Made by a program: the position numbers and the translations under genes. Positions 18,028 to 27,087 of a DNA stretch of 64,000 nucleotides are shown here, piece after piece; the stretch's first letter is position 1, and every line of letters begins with the position of its first letter. Origin of the DNA: Streptomyces verrucosisporus (GTDB lineage: Bacteria; Actinomycetota; Actinomycetes; Streptomycetales; Streptomycetaceae); NCBI RefSeq assembly GCF_017114865.1, contig NZ_JADEYH010000027.1, positions 1 to 64,000 on the forward strand. Direction: 5' to 3'. Below the pieces are notes generated by a model. It saw nothing but the letters and a program-made list of their open reading frames with translations. It was not told where the DNA came from and ran no database searches.

Positions 18028-18882
18028 ATGGCCGGCGGTGGCAGCGGACCGGGCCGTCCCGGGCGGCCGAGGATCGGCTGGGAGTTCTTCGGATCCGAAC
18101 TGAGACGCCGCCGCGAGGCGGCGGGCTTCACCCAACAGGAGCTGGGTGAGCGGGTGTTCTGCTCGGGCTCGTACATCGGGCAGTTCGAGTCGGCGGTCCG
18201 CAGGCCGCAGTCGGAGCTGGCCCGCCGCTTCGACGAGGAACTGGACATGGACGGCTGCTTCGCCCGGATGTGCGAGGAGCTGGTCAACAGCTCGCCGTTC
18301 GCCGACTACTTCGCGGAGGCGGCGGAGTTCCAGACCCTCGCCACCACGATCTGCACCTACTCACCGACGCTGGTGCCGGGACTGCTCCAGACCGAGGGGT
18401 ACGCACGCGCGGTCTTCCGGGCGGCTCAGCCGTTCCGCCCGGCCGAGCGGAACGAGGAAGGCGTCAGAAACAGGATGGCGCGGGCGCGGCTCCTGGAGGA
18501 GCCAACAGCCCCCGAGTTGTGGGCGATTCTGGACGAGAGCATCCTTCGGCGCCCCATCGGCAGCGACGCCGACATGGCAGGGCAACTGCGGCACATCGCC
18601 GAACTGGCGGAGGGCGACCGGGTACTCGTGCAGGTGCTGCCGTTCAGCGCGCGGGCGCACGCGCTGCTGGAGGGGAACCTGACCGTGATGACGTTCGTGG
18701 ACGCGCCGCCCGTGGCGTACGTTGAAGGCCCTTTCAGCGGGGAGTTGTTGGACGATCCGGCGGTGGTGGGCAAGTGTGAGGCCGCCTTCGACCACGCGAG
18801 GGCGTCCGCGCTGTCGCCCGACGTCTCCCTGGCCATGATCGAGTCGGCGGCGAAGGAGTACGAGTGTGGGTGTGAAGCGTGA
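18028..18882 (+). CDS. XRE-family regulator with DUF5753 domain
   Basis: 284 residues. The N-terminal HTH (LRRRREAAGFTQQELGERVF, then SYIGQFESAVRRPQ) is followed by a DUF5753 region (YSPTLVPGLLQTEGYARAV; NRMARARLLEE; VQVLPFSARAHALLEGNLT). This is the BldB/DUF397-linked regulator class abundant in Streptomyces. It overlaps the following DUF397 gene by 17 bases. Known pairs behave as a regulator with a small antagonist controlling development or specialised metabolism. Confidence 0.9.
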   Translation: MAGGGSGPGRPGRPRIGWEFFGSELRRRREAAGFTQQELGERVFCSGSYIGQFESAVRRPQSELARRFDEELDMDGCFARMCEELVNSSPFADYFAEAAEFQTLATTICTYSPTLVPGLLQTEGYARAVFRAAQPFRPAERNEEGVRNRMARARLLEEPTAPELWAILDESILRRPIGSDADMAGQLRHIAELAEGDRVLVQVLPFSARAHALLEGNLTVMTFVDAPPVAYVEGPFSGELLDDPAVVGKCEAAFDHARASALSPDVSLAMIESAAKEYECGCEA

Positions 18883-19072
18883 TCTGACCGGCGCGCACTG
18901 GCGCAAGTCGAGTTACAGCGGAGGCAACAACGGCGACTGCATCGAGGTCGCCGACAACCTCCCCGGACTGATACCCGTGCGCGACTCCAAGCGGCCGTCC
19001 GGGCCGGTGGTCGTGTTCGGCGTCGAGGGCTGGGGGCCGTTCGTGGCGGCCGTCAGGGGCGGCCGGCTCTGA
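18866..19072 (+). CDS. DUF397 small protein, partner of the XRE regulator
   Basis: 68 residues. The diagnostic WRKSSYSGGNNGDCIEVAD is followed by VRDSKRPSGPVVVF, the two conserved DUF397 blocks. The GTG start lies inside the regulator gene, so the pair is co-translated. DUF397 proteins are proposed antitoxin-like or co-regulatory partners of the adjacent XRE protein. Confidence 0.93.
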   Translation: MGVKRDLTGAHWRKSSYSGGNNGDCIEVADNLPGLIPVRDSKRPSGPVVVFGVEGWGPFVAAVRGGRL

Positions 19073-19231
19073 GGCGGGCCGGTCCGGGACCAGCCCGGGA
19101 CCGGGCCGGAAAAAATTCCTGGGAAAAGTCTGGCGAGCTGTCGATCCGGTCGTCCCCCGATCGACGCATGGGTGAGAGGCGGGGAGAGAGCCCGCCTCCA
19201 CCACCCGGAACGAACCAACCGAGGAGCCACC

Positions 19232-19618
19232 ATGCCCCGCTTCATCTCGCTGATCCAGGTCGACGAGCAGAGCATCGCCACCCAGGCCCCCGACCCCGAC
19301 TTCGAGAAGCGCATGGGCGCGCTGTTCGAGGAGATCACCAAGGCCGGGGTCATGCTGGACACGGCCGGGCTCGCCCCGACCTCCCAGGCCACCCGGCTCC
19401 ACTGGTCGGGCGGGAGGATCAGCCAGACCGACGGCCCGTTCACCGAGAGCAAGGAGGTCGTCGGCGGCTACGCGCTTCTCCAGGTCAAGGACCGGGCCGA
19501 GGCCCTGGAGTGGGCCAGGCGGTTCCTGGAGGTCCACCCGGAGCACTGGAGCGTCACCGCCGAGGTCCGCGAGATCCAGGAGGGTCCGTCCGACCCGTCC
19601 GAACTTCCTTGCCCCTGA
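19232..19618 (+). CDS. YCII/DGPF-domain protein, partner of the ECF sigma factor
   Basis: 128 residues, with GAGGAG upstream. It contains the signature TDGPFTESKEVVGGYAL (DGPF box) and an MPRFISLIQVDEQS start. The family is a ferredoxin-like fold related to YciI. DGPF genes sit beside ECF42-group sigma factors, as here (22 bases upstream of the sigma gene). The pair likely forms one regulatory module; the signal is unknown. Confidence 0.88.
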   Translation: MPRFISLIQVDEQSIATQAPDPDFEKRMGALFEEITKAGVMLDTAGLAPTSQATRLHWSGGRISQTDGPFTESKEVVGGYALLQVKDRAEALEWARRFLEVHPEHWSVTAEVREIQEGPSDPSELPCP

Positions 19619-19640
19619 GGCCGCGCGGCTGCTCTGATGG

Positions 19641-20915
19641 GTGGCCGTGACGGGAACGGACGCGGTCGGCACGGCTGGTACGGGCAGTACGACGGCCGAG
19701 ACGGTCGAGACGGTGTTCAGGATCGAGTCCGCGCGGATCGTCGCCGCCGTGGCCCGCGTCGTGCGGGACGTCGGGCTGGCGGAGGAGATCGCGCAGGATG
19801 CCCTGGTGGCGGCGTTGGAGCAGTGGCCGGAGTCAGGCGTACCGGAGCGGCCGGGCGCCTGGCTCACGGCCGTCGCCAAGCGGCGCGCGATCGACCTCGT
19901 GCGCCGCGGGGAGACGTACGCGCGCAAGCTGGCCGAGGTCGGGCGGACGCTGGAGGACACCCCGCCGCCGCCCGAGCCCGCCGATCCGGAGGACATCGAC
20001 GACGACCTGCTGAGGCTGGTCTTCACCGCCTGCCACCCCGTCCTCTCCGCGGAGGCCCGGACCGCCCTCACCCTGCGGCTGCTGGGCGGGCTGACGACGC
20101 AGGAGATCGCCCGCGCCTTCCTGACCTCCGAGGCGACGGTCGCCCAGCGGATCGTGCGGGCCAAGCGGAAGCTGGCGGCGGCCGGGGTGCCCTTCGAGGT
20201 GCCGTACGGCGAGGACCGGGCCGGGCGACTGTCGTCCGTGCTGGAGGTCGTCTACCTGGTCTTCAACGAGGGATACTCGGCGACGGCCGGCGACGACCTG
20301 TGCCGCCCGGCGCTGTGCGAGGACGCCCTGCGCCTGGCGCGCGTGCTGGAGGGGCTGATGCCGGGCGAGCCCGAGGTGCACGGGCTGGCGGCGCTGCTGG
20401 AACTCCAGGCGTCCCGCATCCCGGCGCGCACCGGCCACGGCGGCGAGCCGGTGCTGCTCGCCGACCAGAACCGCGCCAGGTGGAACCGCATGCTGATCCT
20501 GCGCGGCCTGGAGGCCCTGCGGCGCGCGGGGGAGGGCCCGTACGGCCCGTACTGCCTCCAGGCCGCGATCGCCGCCTGCCACGCGCGGGCGGTGCGGTAC
20601 GAGGACACCGACTGGGCGGTGATCGCCGCGCTGTACGGGCGGCTGGCGGCGCTGACGCCCTCGCCCGTGGTGGAGCTGAACCGGGCGGTGGCCGTCTCCA
20701 TGGCCGAGGGACCCGGGGCCGGGCTGGAGCTGGTGGACGCCCTCACCGACGAGCCCGCACTGCGCGGCTACCACCTGCTGCCCAGCGTCCGGGGCGATCT
20801 GCTGGAGCGCCTGGGGCGCGGGGAGGAGGCGCGCGCGGAGTTCGAACGCGCCGCGACCCTGACGCACAACGAGCGCGAGCGCGAACTGCTGCTGGGACGC
20901 GCCCGGCGCTCGTGA
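19641..20915 (+). CDS. ECF RNA polymerase sigma factor, ECF42-like with long C-terminal extension
   Basis: 424 residues, about twice the length of a simple ECF factor. Sigma2 (RIVAAVARVVRDVGLAEEIA, RPGAWLTAVAKRRAID) and sigma4 (LLGGLTTQEIARAFLTSEAT) occupy the first ~190 residues. The rest is a helical TPR-like extension (EVVYLVFNEGYSATAGDD, VELNRAVAVSMAEGP), the mark of ECF42. That extension replaces a separate anti-sigma factor, and no anti-sigma gene is adjacent. GTG 19641 has no strong SD. Confidence 0.9.
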   Translation: MAVTGTDAVGTAGTGSTTAETVETVFRIESARIVAAVARVVRDVGLAEEIAQDALVAALEQWPESGVPERPGAWLTAVAKRRAIDLVRRGETYARKLAEVGRTLEDTPPPPEPADPEDIDDDLLRLVFTACHPVLSAEARTALTLRLLGGLTTQEIARAFLTSEATVAQRIVRAKRKLAAAGVPFEVPYGEDRAGRLSSVLEVVYLVFNEGYSATAGDDLCRPALCEDALRLARVLEGLMPGEPEVHGLAALLELQASRIPARTGHGGEPVLLADQNRARWNRMLILRGLEALRRAGEGPYGPYCLQAAIAACHARAVRYEDTDWAVIAALYGRLAALTPSPVVELNRAVAVSMAEGPGAGLELVDALTDEPALRGYHLLPSVRGDLLERLGRGEEARAEFERAATLTHNERERELLLGRARRS

Positions 20916-21023
20916 TCCGAGACCCGTGACCCGAGCCCCGGGAACCGTCCGGTACGGGGTGCCGCGCCCGGTGGGATGCTCTTCGTGAACGCGCTCCGGG
21001 CGGGGCGCTCGGGGAGGGAAACG

Positions 21024-21299
21024 GTGTCGGTGTTCTTCTGGGCGGCCACAGCGGTGATGGCCGTGGCACTGGGTGCGGCGGGCGTACTGGCCCTGGTCAC
21101 GGGACGCGTTTCGTTCCCCTGGCTGCGCCGGAGCGTGAGGCGGCCGGGCATGTGGGGCGCCGGGGCGCTGCTGATGGCGGTGTCGCTCGGGGTGGGCCGG
21201 TGGGTGCCCTCCGGAATCCACCTTCCGCTGATGCTGGGCGGACTGGCGCTGGTCCTGCTGGCACAGACGGGGAGAGCGCGCGGCGCGTCCCCGGAGTGA
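21024..21299 (+). CDS. Small integral membrane protein
   Basis: 91 residues from GTG 21024, with GGAGG six bases upstream; an earlier in-frame ATG at 20976 lacks an SD. There are three probable membrane spans (VFFWAATAVMAVALGAAGVL; MWGAGALLMAVSLGVG; LPLMLGGLALVLLAQ). I do not recognise a family. It follows the sigma gene on the same strand but ~110 bases away. Confidence 0.6.
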   Translation: MSVFFWAATAVMAVALGAAGVLALVTGRVSFPWLRRSVRRPGMWGAGALLMAVSLGVGRWVPSGIHLPLMLGGLALVLLAQTGRARGASPE

Positions 21300-21561
21300 G
21301 GGCCGCTGCGGAGCCCGGGTCTCGGGTTCCGGGATTCGAGCGCTGCTTGTGAGGAATGGGCGGGTCGGTACAACCCGCCCACCCTCCCCTGCGGCGCGCG
21401 TACAACGCGCGTACAGCAACCGTGCCTGCGGGGATGACCTGAGGTGACCGGGTCGCGACGATGCGTCGTGCCGGTGTAGCGTGCCGATCTAAGAACTCGA
21501 CCCCCGACCGGTGTTGGCGCACCGACGGGGGTCTGACCACCCAGATCGAAGAGGCGATCCT

Positions 21562-22503
21562 GTGGCTGCACAAGACCTTAGCGCCGGCGTGCCCGCGCAC
21601 AAGCACCCCATGGCGTCACCGGGCTACGGAAAGCGAACCGCGCCGGGCCAACGACCGCGTACGGCGGCCGACTTCGCGCACCTGCCCCGGCGCGAGGCGT
21701 CCGTCGCCGCCTACCTCGACCGGCTGCCCGACGGCGCCGACATCTCCGTGAAGACCCTGGCCAGGGTGCTGCCGGACTACGGCCAGTGCGCGCTGGGCAC
21801 GGTGCTGCGGCGGCTGTCGGAGGCCGGGCACCTGCGGCGCGGGCGCGAGCACGTCACCGGCGGCGGCAGCCCGCGCTGGGTGACGCGCACCTACTTCTCG
21901 CGGACGGCGCGCGGCGACGCCTGGTGGGCGGCGTTCCTGGCGGGGGAGCACCCGGGGGACGAGCCCGCACCCGCCGCCGAGCCCGCCACCGCACCCGCAC
22001 CCGCACCCGAGCCCGTACGGCCGCCGTGCTCGCGGGCGTACGGCGTGCTGGCCGGGCTCGGCCGCGCCGAGCCGCGCATGACGCTCTCGGCCGCCGACTG
22101 CGCGGCCCTGGAGGAGCTGGCCGGGCAGTGGCTGGAGCGCGGGGCCGACGAGCGGCAGCTCACCGGCGCGCTGGCCGCCGGGCTGCCGCCGGAGGTCCAC
22201 CACCCGGCCGCCCTCGCCCGCAGGCGCCTGATGGACAAGCTCCCGCCCGAGCCGGAGCCCGCACCCGGGCCGGTGTCCGCGCCCGGCCCCGCCTCCGGCC
22301 CGCCGGGACCGGCCGTGCTGCGGATGGCGGAGTGCACGGTCTGCGGCGTCCCGGGCCGCCCCGAGGCCCTTCCCGGCGGCCTGTGCCGCGACTGCCGCGG
22401 CCTGCCCCCGGCCGCCCCGGCCGGTCCCGAGCCCGACGAGATCAGAGCGCGCGTCGACCGCCTGCGCGCCGCCGCCCGCACATCCGAACGGAGCTGTACA
22501 TGA
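21562..22503 (+). CDS. Winged-helix-like protein with C-terminal CxxC pairs
   Basis: 313 residues from GTG 21562 behind GAAGAGG. The N-terminus has a helical DNA-binding-like region (LPDGADISVKTLARVLPDYG, then LRRLSEAGHLRR, like a MarR/wHTH turn), and then a Pro/Ala/Glu linker. A helical middle follows, with a putative zinc ribbon near the end (CTVCGVPGRPEALPGGLC, then CRGLPP). The protein type is common in Streptomyces with no assigned role. Its stop overlaps an ATG at 22500 that could be an upstream start for the next gene. Confidence 0.7.
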   Translation: MAAQDLSAGVPAHKHPMASPGYGKRTAPGQRPRTAADFAHLPRREASVAAYLDRLPDGADISVKTLARVLPDYGQCALGTVLRRLSEAGHLRRGREHVTGGGSPRWVTRTYFSRTARGDAWWAAFLAGEHPGDEPAPAAEPATAPAPAPEPVRPPCSRAYGVLAGLGRAEPRMTLSAADCAALEELAGQWLERGADERQLTGALAAGLPPEVHHPAALARRRLMDKLPPEPEPAPGPVSAPGPASGPPGPAVLRMAECTVCGVPGRPEALPGGLCRDCRGLPPAAPAGPEPDEIRARVDRLRAAARTSERSCT

Positions 22504-22559
22504 CTGCTCAGGTCGAGACGGCCGTCGCCGGGGCACCATGGAGTCGAGGAGGCGACGCC

Positions 22560-23135
22560 ATGACCCCTAGGACCGCTGACCGGCCGCAGATGCTCGCCGA
22601 GGAGTTCGAGCAGATCGCCCGCACGGCGCCGGAGACCGTGCGGCTGGAGTTCATCAACGGAAAGCTAGAGGTCAAGCCGGTGCCGGATGGAGATCACGGG
22701 GCGATCGTCATGTGGCTTCTCAAACAGTGCATGCGGCAGCGCCCTGAGTTGGCCTTGTACCCGGAACAGGGAATCAAGGTTGAGAAGTACCGGGGCGGCC
22801 GTGCCCGCCCCGACGGTGCTCTCGTACCTGAGGACCATTTCGCGGGCCAGGGTGAATGGGCCCAGCCCGACGGCGTGTTGATGACCGTCGAGGTCACGTC
22901 GTACGACCCGGACACAGGTCGGCGTGACCGGGTGGAGAAGCGCGATGCCTACGCGGCGGCGGGCATCCCCGTCTACCTCCTCGTCGACCGCGACGACCAC
23001 AGCGTCACCGTGCACTCCGAGCCCGAGGGCGGCACGTACCGGAGTCGGACGACGCGGCCGTATGGAGCCGTGGTGGAGATCCCCGACCCGGTCGGGATCA
23101 CGCTGCGGACGGAGAGGCTCAAGGACTACGTCTGA
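22560..23135 (+). CDS. Uma2-family restriction-endonuclease-like protein
   Basis: 191 residues from ATG 22560, seven bases after GAGGAGG. In-frame ATG 22500 (ATGA overlap with the previous stop) would add 20 residues. It has the PD-(D/E)XK-like core of Uma2: RLEFINGKLEVKP, GRARPDGALVP (catalytic Asp), LMTVEVTSYDPDT (ExT), then YAAAGIPVYLLVDRD. Uma2 genes are scattered in many copies in Streptomyces and cyanobacteria, and their target is unknown. A second copy is at 25023. Confidence 0.88.
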   Translation: MTPRTADRPQMLAEEFEQIARTAPETVRLEFINGKLEVKPVPDGDHGAIVMWLLKQCMRQRPELALYPEQGIKVEKYRGGRARPDGALVPEDHFAGQGEWAQPDGVLMTVEVTSYDPDTGRRDRVEKRDAYAAAGIPVYLLVDRDDHSVTVHSEPEGGTYRSRTTRPYGAVVEIPDPVGITLRTERLKDYV

Positions 23136-23161
23136 CGTGCCCGCCGGGGACCGCCCGGGGC

Positions 23162-24331
23162 CTACGGATGGAAGACCGCGCGTACGCAGCCGTCCCTCTT
23201 GTGCTTGAACATGTCGTAGCCCTTGGCCGCCCGGTCCAGGGACATGGTGTGGGTGGCCAGGTGGGCGGTGCTGATCTCGCCGGCGGCGATGCGCTCCAGC
23301 AGCATCGGGATGTAGCGCTGGCCGTGCATCTGCGCGCCGCGCAGGGTCAGCCCCTTGTTGACGACCATGCCGAGCGGGAACTTGTCGACCGCTCCGGCGA
23401 AGACGCCCAGCACGAAGACGGTGCCGCCCTTGCGGCAGGCGTGGATGGCCTGGCGCACGGCGGTGGGGCGGTCGGTCTGGAGACGGAGCTGGTGCTTGGC
23501 CTGGTCGTACAGGTAGCCCGGCCCGTTGCTGTGGGCCTCCATGCCGACGGCCTCGATGCACACGTCGGGGCCCCGGCCTCCGGTGCGCGTCCGCAGTTCG
23601 GCGGCGACGTCGGTGGAGGTGTAGTCGATGGTCTCGGCGCCGGTGTACGTCTCGGCCATCGCCAGCCGCTCGGTGTGGCGGTCGATGCAGATGACGCGTT
23701 CGGCGCCCTTGATGACGGAGGCCCGCGCCGCCATCTGGCCGACCGCGCCGCAGCCCCACACCGCCACCACGTCGCCGGGCCGCACCCCGCCGAGGTCGGC
23801 GCCCATCCAGCCGGTGGGCACGGCGTCGGAGGCGAACAGCGCGCTGAGGTCGTCGACGCCCTCGGGGACGGGGAAGGCGCCGTAGTCGGCGAAGGGGACG
23901 CGCACGTACTCGGCGTGGCTGCCGCGGATGCCGCCCATGGCGTGCGAGTAGCCGAAGATCCCGGCGGTCTCGTAGCCGAAGAGGGCCTGGCCGATGCCGG
24001 GGTTGGTGTTGGTGTTGTCGCACAGCGACCACATGTCGTTGCGGCAGTACCAGCAGCGGCCGCAGCCGATGAAGGAGCACACCACGACCCGGTCGCCGAC
24101 CCTGTGCCGGCGCACCCCGGAGCCGGTCTCGACCACCTCGCCGACGAACTCGTGACCGATCACGTCGCCGGGCCGCATGGCGGGGATGTAGCCGCCGATG
24201 ATGTGCAGGTCCGAGCCGCAGGTGGTGCTCAGCAGCAGCCGCACGAGGACGTCCTGGTCGTTGCGGATCTCCGGCTCGGGGACCTGCTCGACCGACAGCT
24301 TGTTGACGCCTTCCCAGCACAGAGCCCTCAC
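23162..24331 (-). CDS. Zinc-dependent alcohol dehydrogenase (MDR family)
   Basis: 389 residues from GTG 24331. Catalytic zinc ligands are in TTCGSDLHIIGG and GHEFVGEVVETG. The structural zinc site is GCGRCWYCRNDMWSLC. The Rossmann nucleotide fold is VAVWGCGAVGQMAARASV. It is of the glutathione-independent formaldehyde dehydrogenase-like subgroup and oxidises an alcohol or aldehyde with NAD(P). The start overlaps the upstream 158-residue gene as GTGA. Confidence 0.9.
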   Translation of the reverse strand: MRALCWEGVNKLSVEQVPEPEIRNDQDVLVRLLLSTTCGSDLHIIGGYIPAMRPGDVIGHEFVGEVVETGSGVRRHRVGDRVVVCSFIGCGRCWYCRNDMWSLCDNTNTNPGIGQALFGYETAGIFGYSHAMGGIRGSHAEYVRVPFADYGAFPVPEGVDDLSALFASDAVPTGWMGADLGGVRPGDVVAVWGCGAVGQMAARASVIKGAERVICIDRHTERLAMAETYTGAETIDYTSTDVAAELRTRTGGRGPDVCIEAVGMEAHSNGPGYLYDQAKHQLRLQTDRPTAVRQAIHACRKGGTVFVLGVFAGAVDKFPLGMVVNKGLTLRGAQMHGQRYIPMLLERIAAGEISTAHLATHTMSLDRAAKGYDMFKHKRDGCVRAVFHP

Positions 24332-24804
24332 AGCACTCCCTCCCCGCCCGCTCGCTTCGACGCCAGTCCGACGGCCCTGCCCCCGGCCGTGTCGCCGCGT
24401 CCGGTCGGCGGCGCGTCCGGCAGCATCACCTCGCCGGCCTCCAGCAGGGACTTGGCCTCGCGCAGCGCGCGCCGCACCTCCTGGCGGGGGTCCTTGCCCG
24501 CGAGCCGGGACGGCGGTGAGGCGGAGGCGGGCGGCGCGGGTTCGCGCAGCCGGGCGGCCAGCTCGGTGCCGCGGTCGCCGGGAGCGGGCCGCACAGTGAT
24601 CTCCAGCGCGTCGCCGAACTCGTCCAGCGGGTGTGGCGGGCCGCCGTGGGGCATCACGTCGGTCGGTGCGCGGTCGATGGTCACGACCAGCCAGCGGCGG
24701 CCGTTCTCCCGTGCCCTGCGCCGTGCGGTCGCGGCCCCGTGCAGGGCCGCCGCGCCGGCCCCGGCGCCCGCGAGGACCAGCGCCGTGCGTGCCAGGTGGT
24801 TCAT
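24328..24804 (-). CDS. Conserved membrane-anchored hypothetical, partner of the dehydrogenase
   Basis: 158 residues from ATG 24804 behind GGAGGCGG. One N-terminal membrane helix (ARTALVLAGAGAGAAALHG) is followed by a Rossmann-less alpha/beta segment (RRWLVVTIDRAPTDVMP; ITVRPAPGDRGTELAARLRE) resembling cyclase/SRPBCC fragments. The tail KSLLEAGEVMLPDAPP recurs beside this type of dehydrogenase in Streptomyces. Function unknown; translationally coupled. Confidence 0.75.
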   Translation of the reverse strand: MNHLARTALVLAGAGAGAAALHGAATARRRARENGRRWLVVTIDRAPTDVMPHGGPPHPLDEFGDALEITVRPAPGDRGTELAARLREPAPPASASPPSRLAGKDPRQEVRRALREAKSLLEAGEVMLPDAPPTGRGDTAGGRAVGLASKRAGGEGVL

Positions 24805-25022
24805 GGCCTTCCGCCTCCCGCTCCGTCTGCCGTCGTCGCCGTCCGTGCCGTCGTTGCAGGGCTGTCCGGGGTACCCCGGGACGGCGGCGGCCATGCGCGG
24901 GACGGGAGAGGGACGGGAGAGGGCGGCCGGGCGGGCCGGTGTTCACCTGTACGGGCGATGGAACGGGGAAGTCGCTGGGTAGGCTGACGAGGTCGGCGAG
25001 GATACGGCTCATGGGAGCAGTG

Positions 25023-25610
25023 ATGAGTGTCGAGCCCGAGTACGCGTGGCCGCGACCGCCGGCGGGCGGGTACACCGCCGAGGACCTGGACCGGATTCCC
25101 GATCTGCCCCCGCACACGGAGCTGATCGACGGGAGCCTCGTCTTCGTGAGTCCGCAGACCAAGTTCCACATGCGCGCGATGCGCCTGCTGGAGCACCGCC
25201 TTCTCCAGGCCGCCCCAACCGAGCTGGAGGTCGTCCGGGAGATGACCGTCACCCTCGGGAAACGGGACCGTCCGGAACCGGACGTCCTGGTCGCACGCGC
25301 GGACGCCGACACCGGCCCGCGGCAGACCGGCTACCGTCCCGAGGACGTCGTGCTGGCCGTCGAGGTGGTGTCGGACGACTCCGAGGCGCGCGACCGTGAG
25401 ACCAAGCCGCGCAAGTACGCCGCGGCCGGGATCCCGCACTTCTGGCGGGTGGAGGCGGGAAAGGACGGCTGGAGCCCCGTCGTGTACGTCTTCGAGCTGG
25501 AGCCCGCCACCCGCACCTACGCCGTGACCGGCATCCATCACGAGCGGCTGAAGACGGATGTCCCGTTTCCGGTCGATATCGACCTGACCGCGGTCGCGCG
25601 GCGGGTGTGA
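25023..25610 (+). CDS. Second Uma2-family protein
   Basis: 195 residues from ATG 25023 behind GGGAG; ATG 25011 is an alternative. Core motifs are TELIDGSLVFVSPQ, RPEPDVLVARADAD, VVLAVEVVSDDSEARD and KYAAAGIPHFWRV. It is diverged from the copy at 22560, so this is not a recent duplication. A nuclease fold is predicted; the biological role is unknown. Confidence 0.88.
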   Translation: MSVEPEYAWPRPPAGGYTAEDLDRIPDLPPHTELIDGSLVFVSPQTKFHMRAMRLLEHRLLQAAPTELEVVREMTVTLGKRDRPEPDVLVARADADTGPRQTGYRPEDVVLAVEVVSDDSEARDRETKPRKYAAAGIPHFWRVEAGKDGWSPVVYVFELEPATRTYAVTGIHHERLKTDVPFPVDIDLTAVARRV

Positions 25611-25815
25611 GGTGCGCAACGTTCCCGTGTGAAGAGGCCGTGAGCGGGCAGGGGTGCCCGCTGAGCCGGTGCGACGTGGCGCCGCGCCGCGCTGCTTGTG
25701 GGCGGTACATCTCACGATGTGGTAGAGGCGGGGTCGAAAAGGCCTGCTCGGTAAACTGAACCGACCGCTGGGCTCCTGTACGGGGGCCCCGGAAGACAGA
25801 TTACGAGGAGCGCAC

Positions 25816-27087
25816 GTGGGCCTTGTCGTGCAGAAGTACGGCGGCTCCTCCGTTGCCGATGCCGAAGGCATCAAGCGTGTTGCCAAGCGAATCGTCGAAG
25901 CCAAGAAGAACGGCCACCAGGTGGTCGTCGTGGTTTCGGCGATGGGCGACACGACGGACGAGCTGATCGATCTCGCTGGAGAGGTGTCCCCGGTCACATC
26001 GGGGCGCGAGTTCGACATGCTGCTGACCGCCGGGGAGCGGATCTCCATGGCCCTGCTGGCGATGGCGATCAAATCCCTCGGCCACGAGGCGCAGTCGTTC
26101 ACCGGTAGCCAGGCGGGTGTCATCACCGACTCCGTCCACAACAAGGCCCGCATCATCGACGTCACGCCGGGCCGTATCAAGACCGCGCTGGATGAGGGCA
26201 ACATCGCCATCGTCGCCGGTTTCCAGGGCGTGTCCCAGGACAAGAAGGACATCACCACCCTGGGCCGGGGCGGCTCGGACACCACCGCGGTGGCGCTCGC
26301 CGCCGCGCTGGACGCCGAGGTCTGCGAGATCTACACCGACGTCGACGGCGTCTTCACCGCCGACCCGCGGGTCGTGAAGAAGGCCCGCAAGATCGACTGG
26401 ATCTCGTTCGAGGACATGCTGGAGCTGGCCAGCTCCGGCTCCAAGGTGCTGCTGCACCGGTGCGTGGAGTACGCACGCCGTTACAACATCCCGATCCACG
26501 TCCGCTCCTCCTTCTCCGGGCTGCGGGGCACGTGGGTCAGCAACCAGCCGCAAGGGGACCAGCCGATGGAGCAGGCGCTCATCTCCGGTGTCGCACACGA
26601 CACCTCCGAGGCGAAGATCACGGTCGTCGGAGTGCCGGACAAGCCGGGCGAGGCCGCGAAGATCTTCCGGGCCATCGCGGACGGCGAGCTGAACATCGAC
26701 ATGGTGGTGCAGAACGTCTCCGCCGCGTCCACCGGTCTGACCGACATCTCCTTCACCCTGCCCAAGACCGACGGCCGCCGGGCCATCGAGGCGCTGGAGC
26801 GGGCGAAGGCCTCCATCGGCTTCGACTCCCTGCGCTACGACGACCAGGTCGCCAAGATCTCCCTGGTCGGCGCGGGCATGAAGACCAACCCGGGCGTCAC
26901 CGCCACCTTCTTCGAGGCGCTGTCGGGCGCCGGGGTCAACATCGAGCTGATCTCGACCTCCGAGATCCGCATCTCGGTCGTCACCCGCAAGGACGACGTC
27001 AACGAGGCCGTCCGCGCGGTGCACACCGCGTTCGGTCTGGACAGCGAGAGCGACGAGGCGGTCGTCTACGGGGGCACCGGGCGATGA
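25816..27087 (+). CDS. ask: Aspartate kinase
   Basis: 423 residues from GTG 25816 with GAGGAGC upstream. The kinase domain starts [14 protein letters not shown] and has [11 protein letters not shown] and [15 protein letters not shown]. Two ACT domains follow from about residue 265. It phosphorylates aspartate, the first step to lysine, threonine, methionine and diaminopimelate. Feedback inhibition acts through the ACT domains. It overlaps asd by four bases. In actinobacteria the beta subunit arises from an internal start (see 26566). Confidence 0.96.
   Translation: MGLVVQKYGGSSVADAEGIKRVAKRIVEAKKNGHQVVVVVSAMGDTTDELIDLAGEVSPVTSGREFDMLLTAGERISMALLAMAIKSLGHEAQSFTGSQAGVITDSVHNKARIIDVTPGRIKTALDEGNIAIVAGFQGVSQDKKDITTLGRGGSDTTAVALAAALDAEVCEIYTDVDGVFTADPRVVKKARKIDWISFEDMLELASSGSKVLLHRCVEYARRYNIPIHVRSSFSGLRGTWVSNQPQGDQPMEQALISGVAHDTSEAKITVVGVPDKPGEAAKIFRAIADGELNIDMVVQNVSAASTGLTDISFTLPKTDGRRAIEALERAKASIGFDSLRYDDQVAKISLVGAGMKTNPGVTATFFEALSGAGVNIELISTSEIRISVVTRKDDVNEAVRAVHTAFGLDSESDEAVVYGGTGR
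26566..27087 (+). CDS. Internal start giving the aspartate kinase beta subunit
   Basis: ATG at codon 251 of ask ([12 protein letters not shown]) has AAGGGG (26552-26557) eight bases upstream. It would yield a 173-residue protein made only of the ACT regulatory domains. Alpha2-beta2 aspartate kinases of Bacillus and Corynebacterium use this arrangement. The SD and start are seen; use in this organism is inferred. Confidence 0.6.
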   Translation: MEQALISGVAHDTSEAKITVVGVPDKPGEAAKIFRAIADGELNIDMVVQNVSAASTGLTDISFTLPKTDGRRAIEALERAKASIGFDSLRYDDQVAKISLVGAGMKTNPGVTATFFEALSGAGVNIELISTSEIRISVVTRKDDVNEAVRAVHTAFGLDSESDEAVVYGGTGR

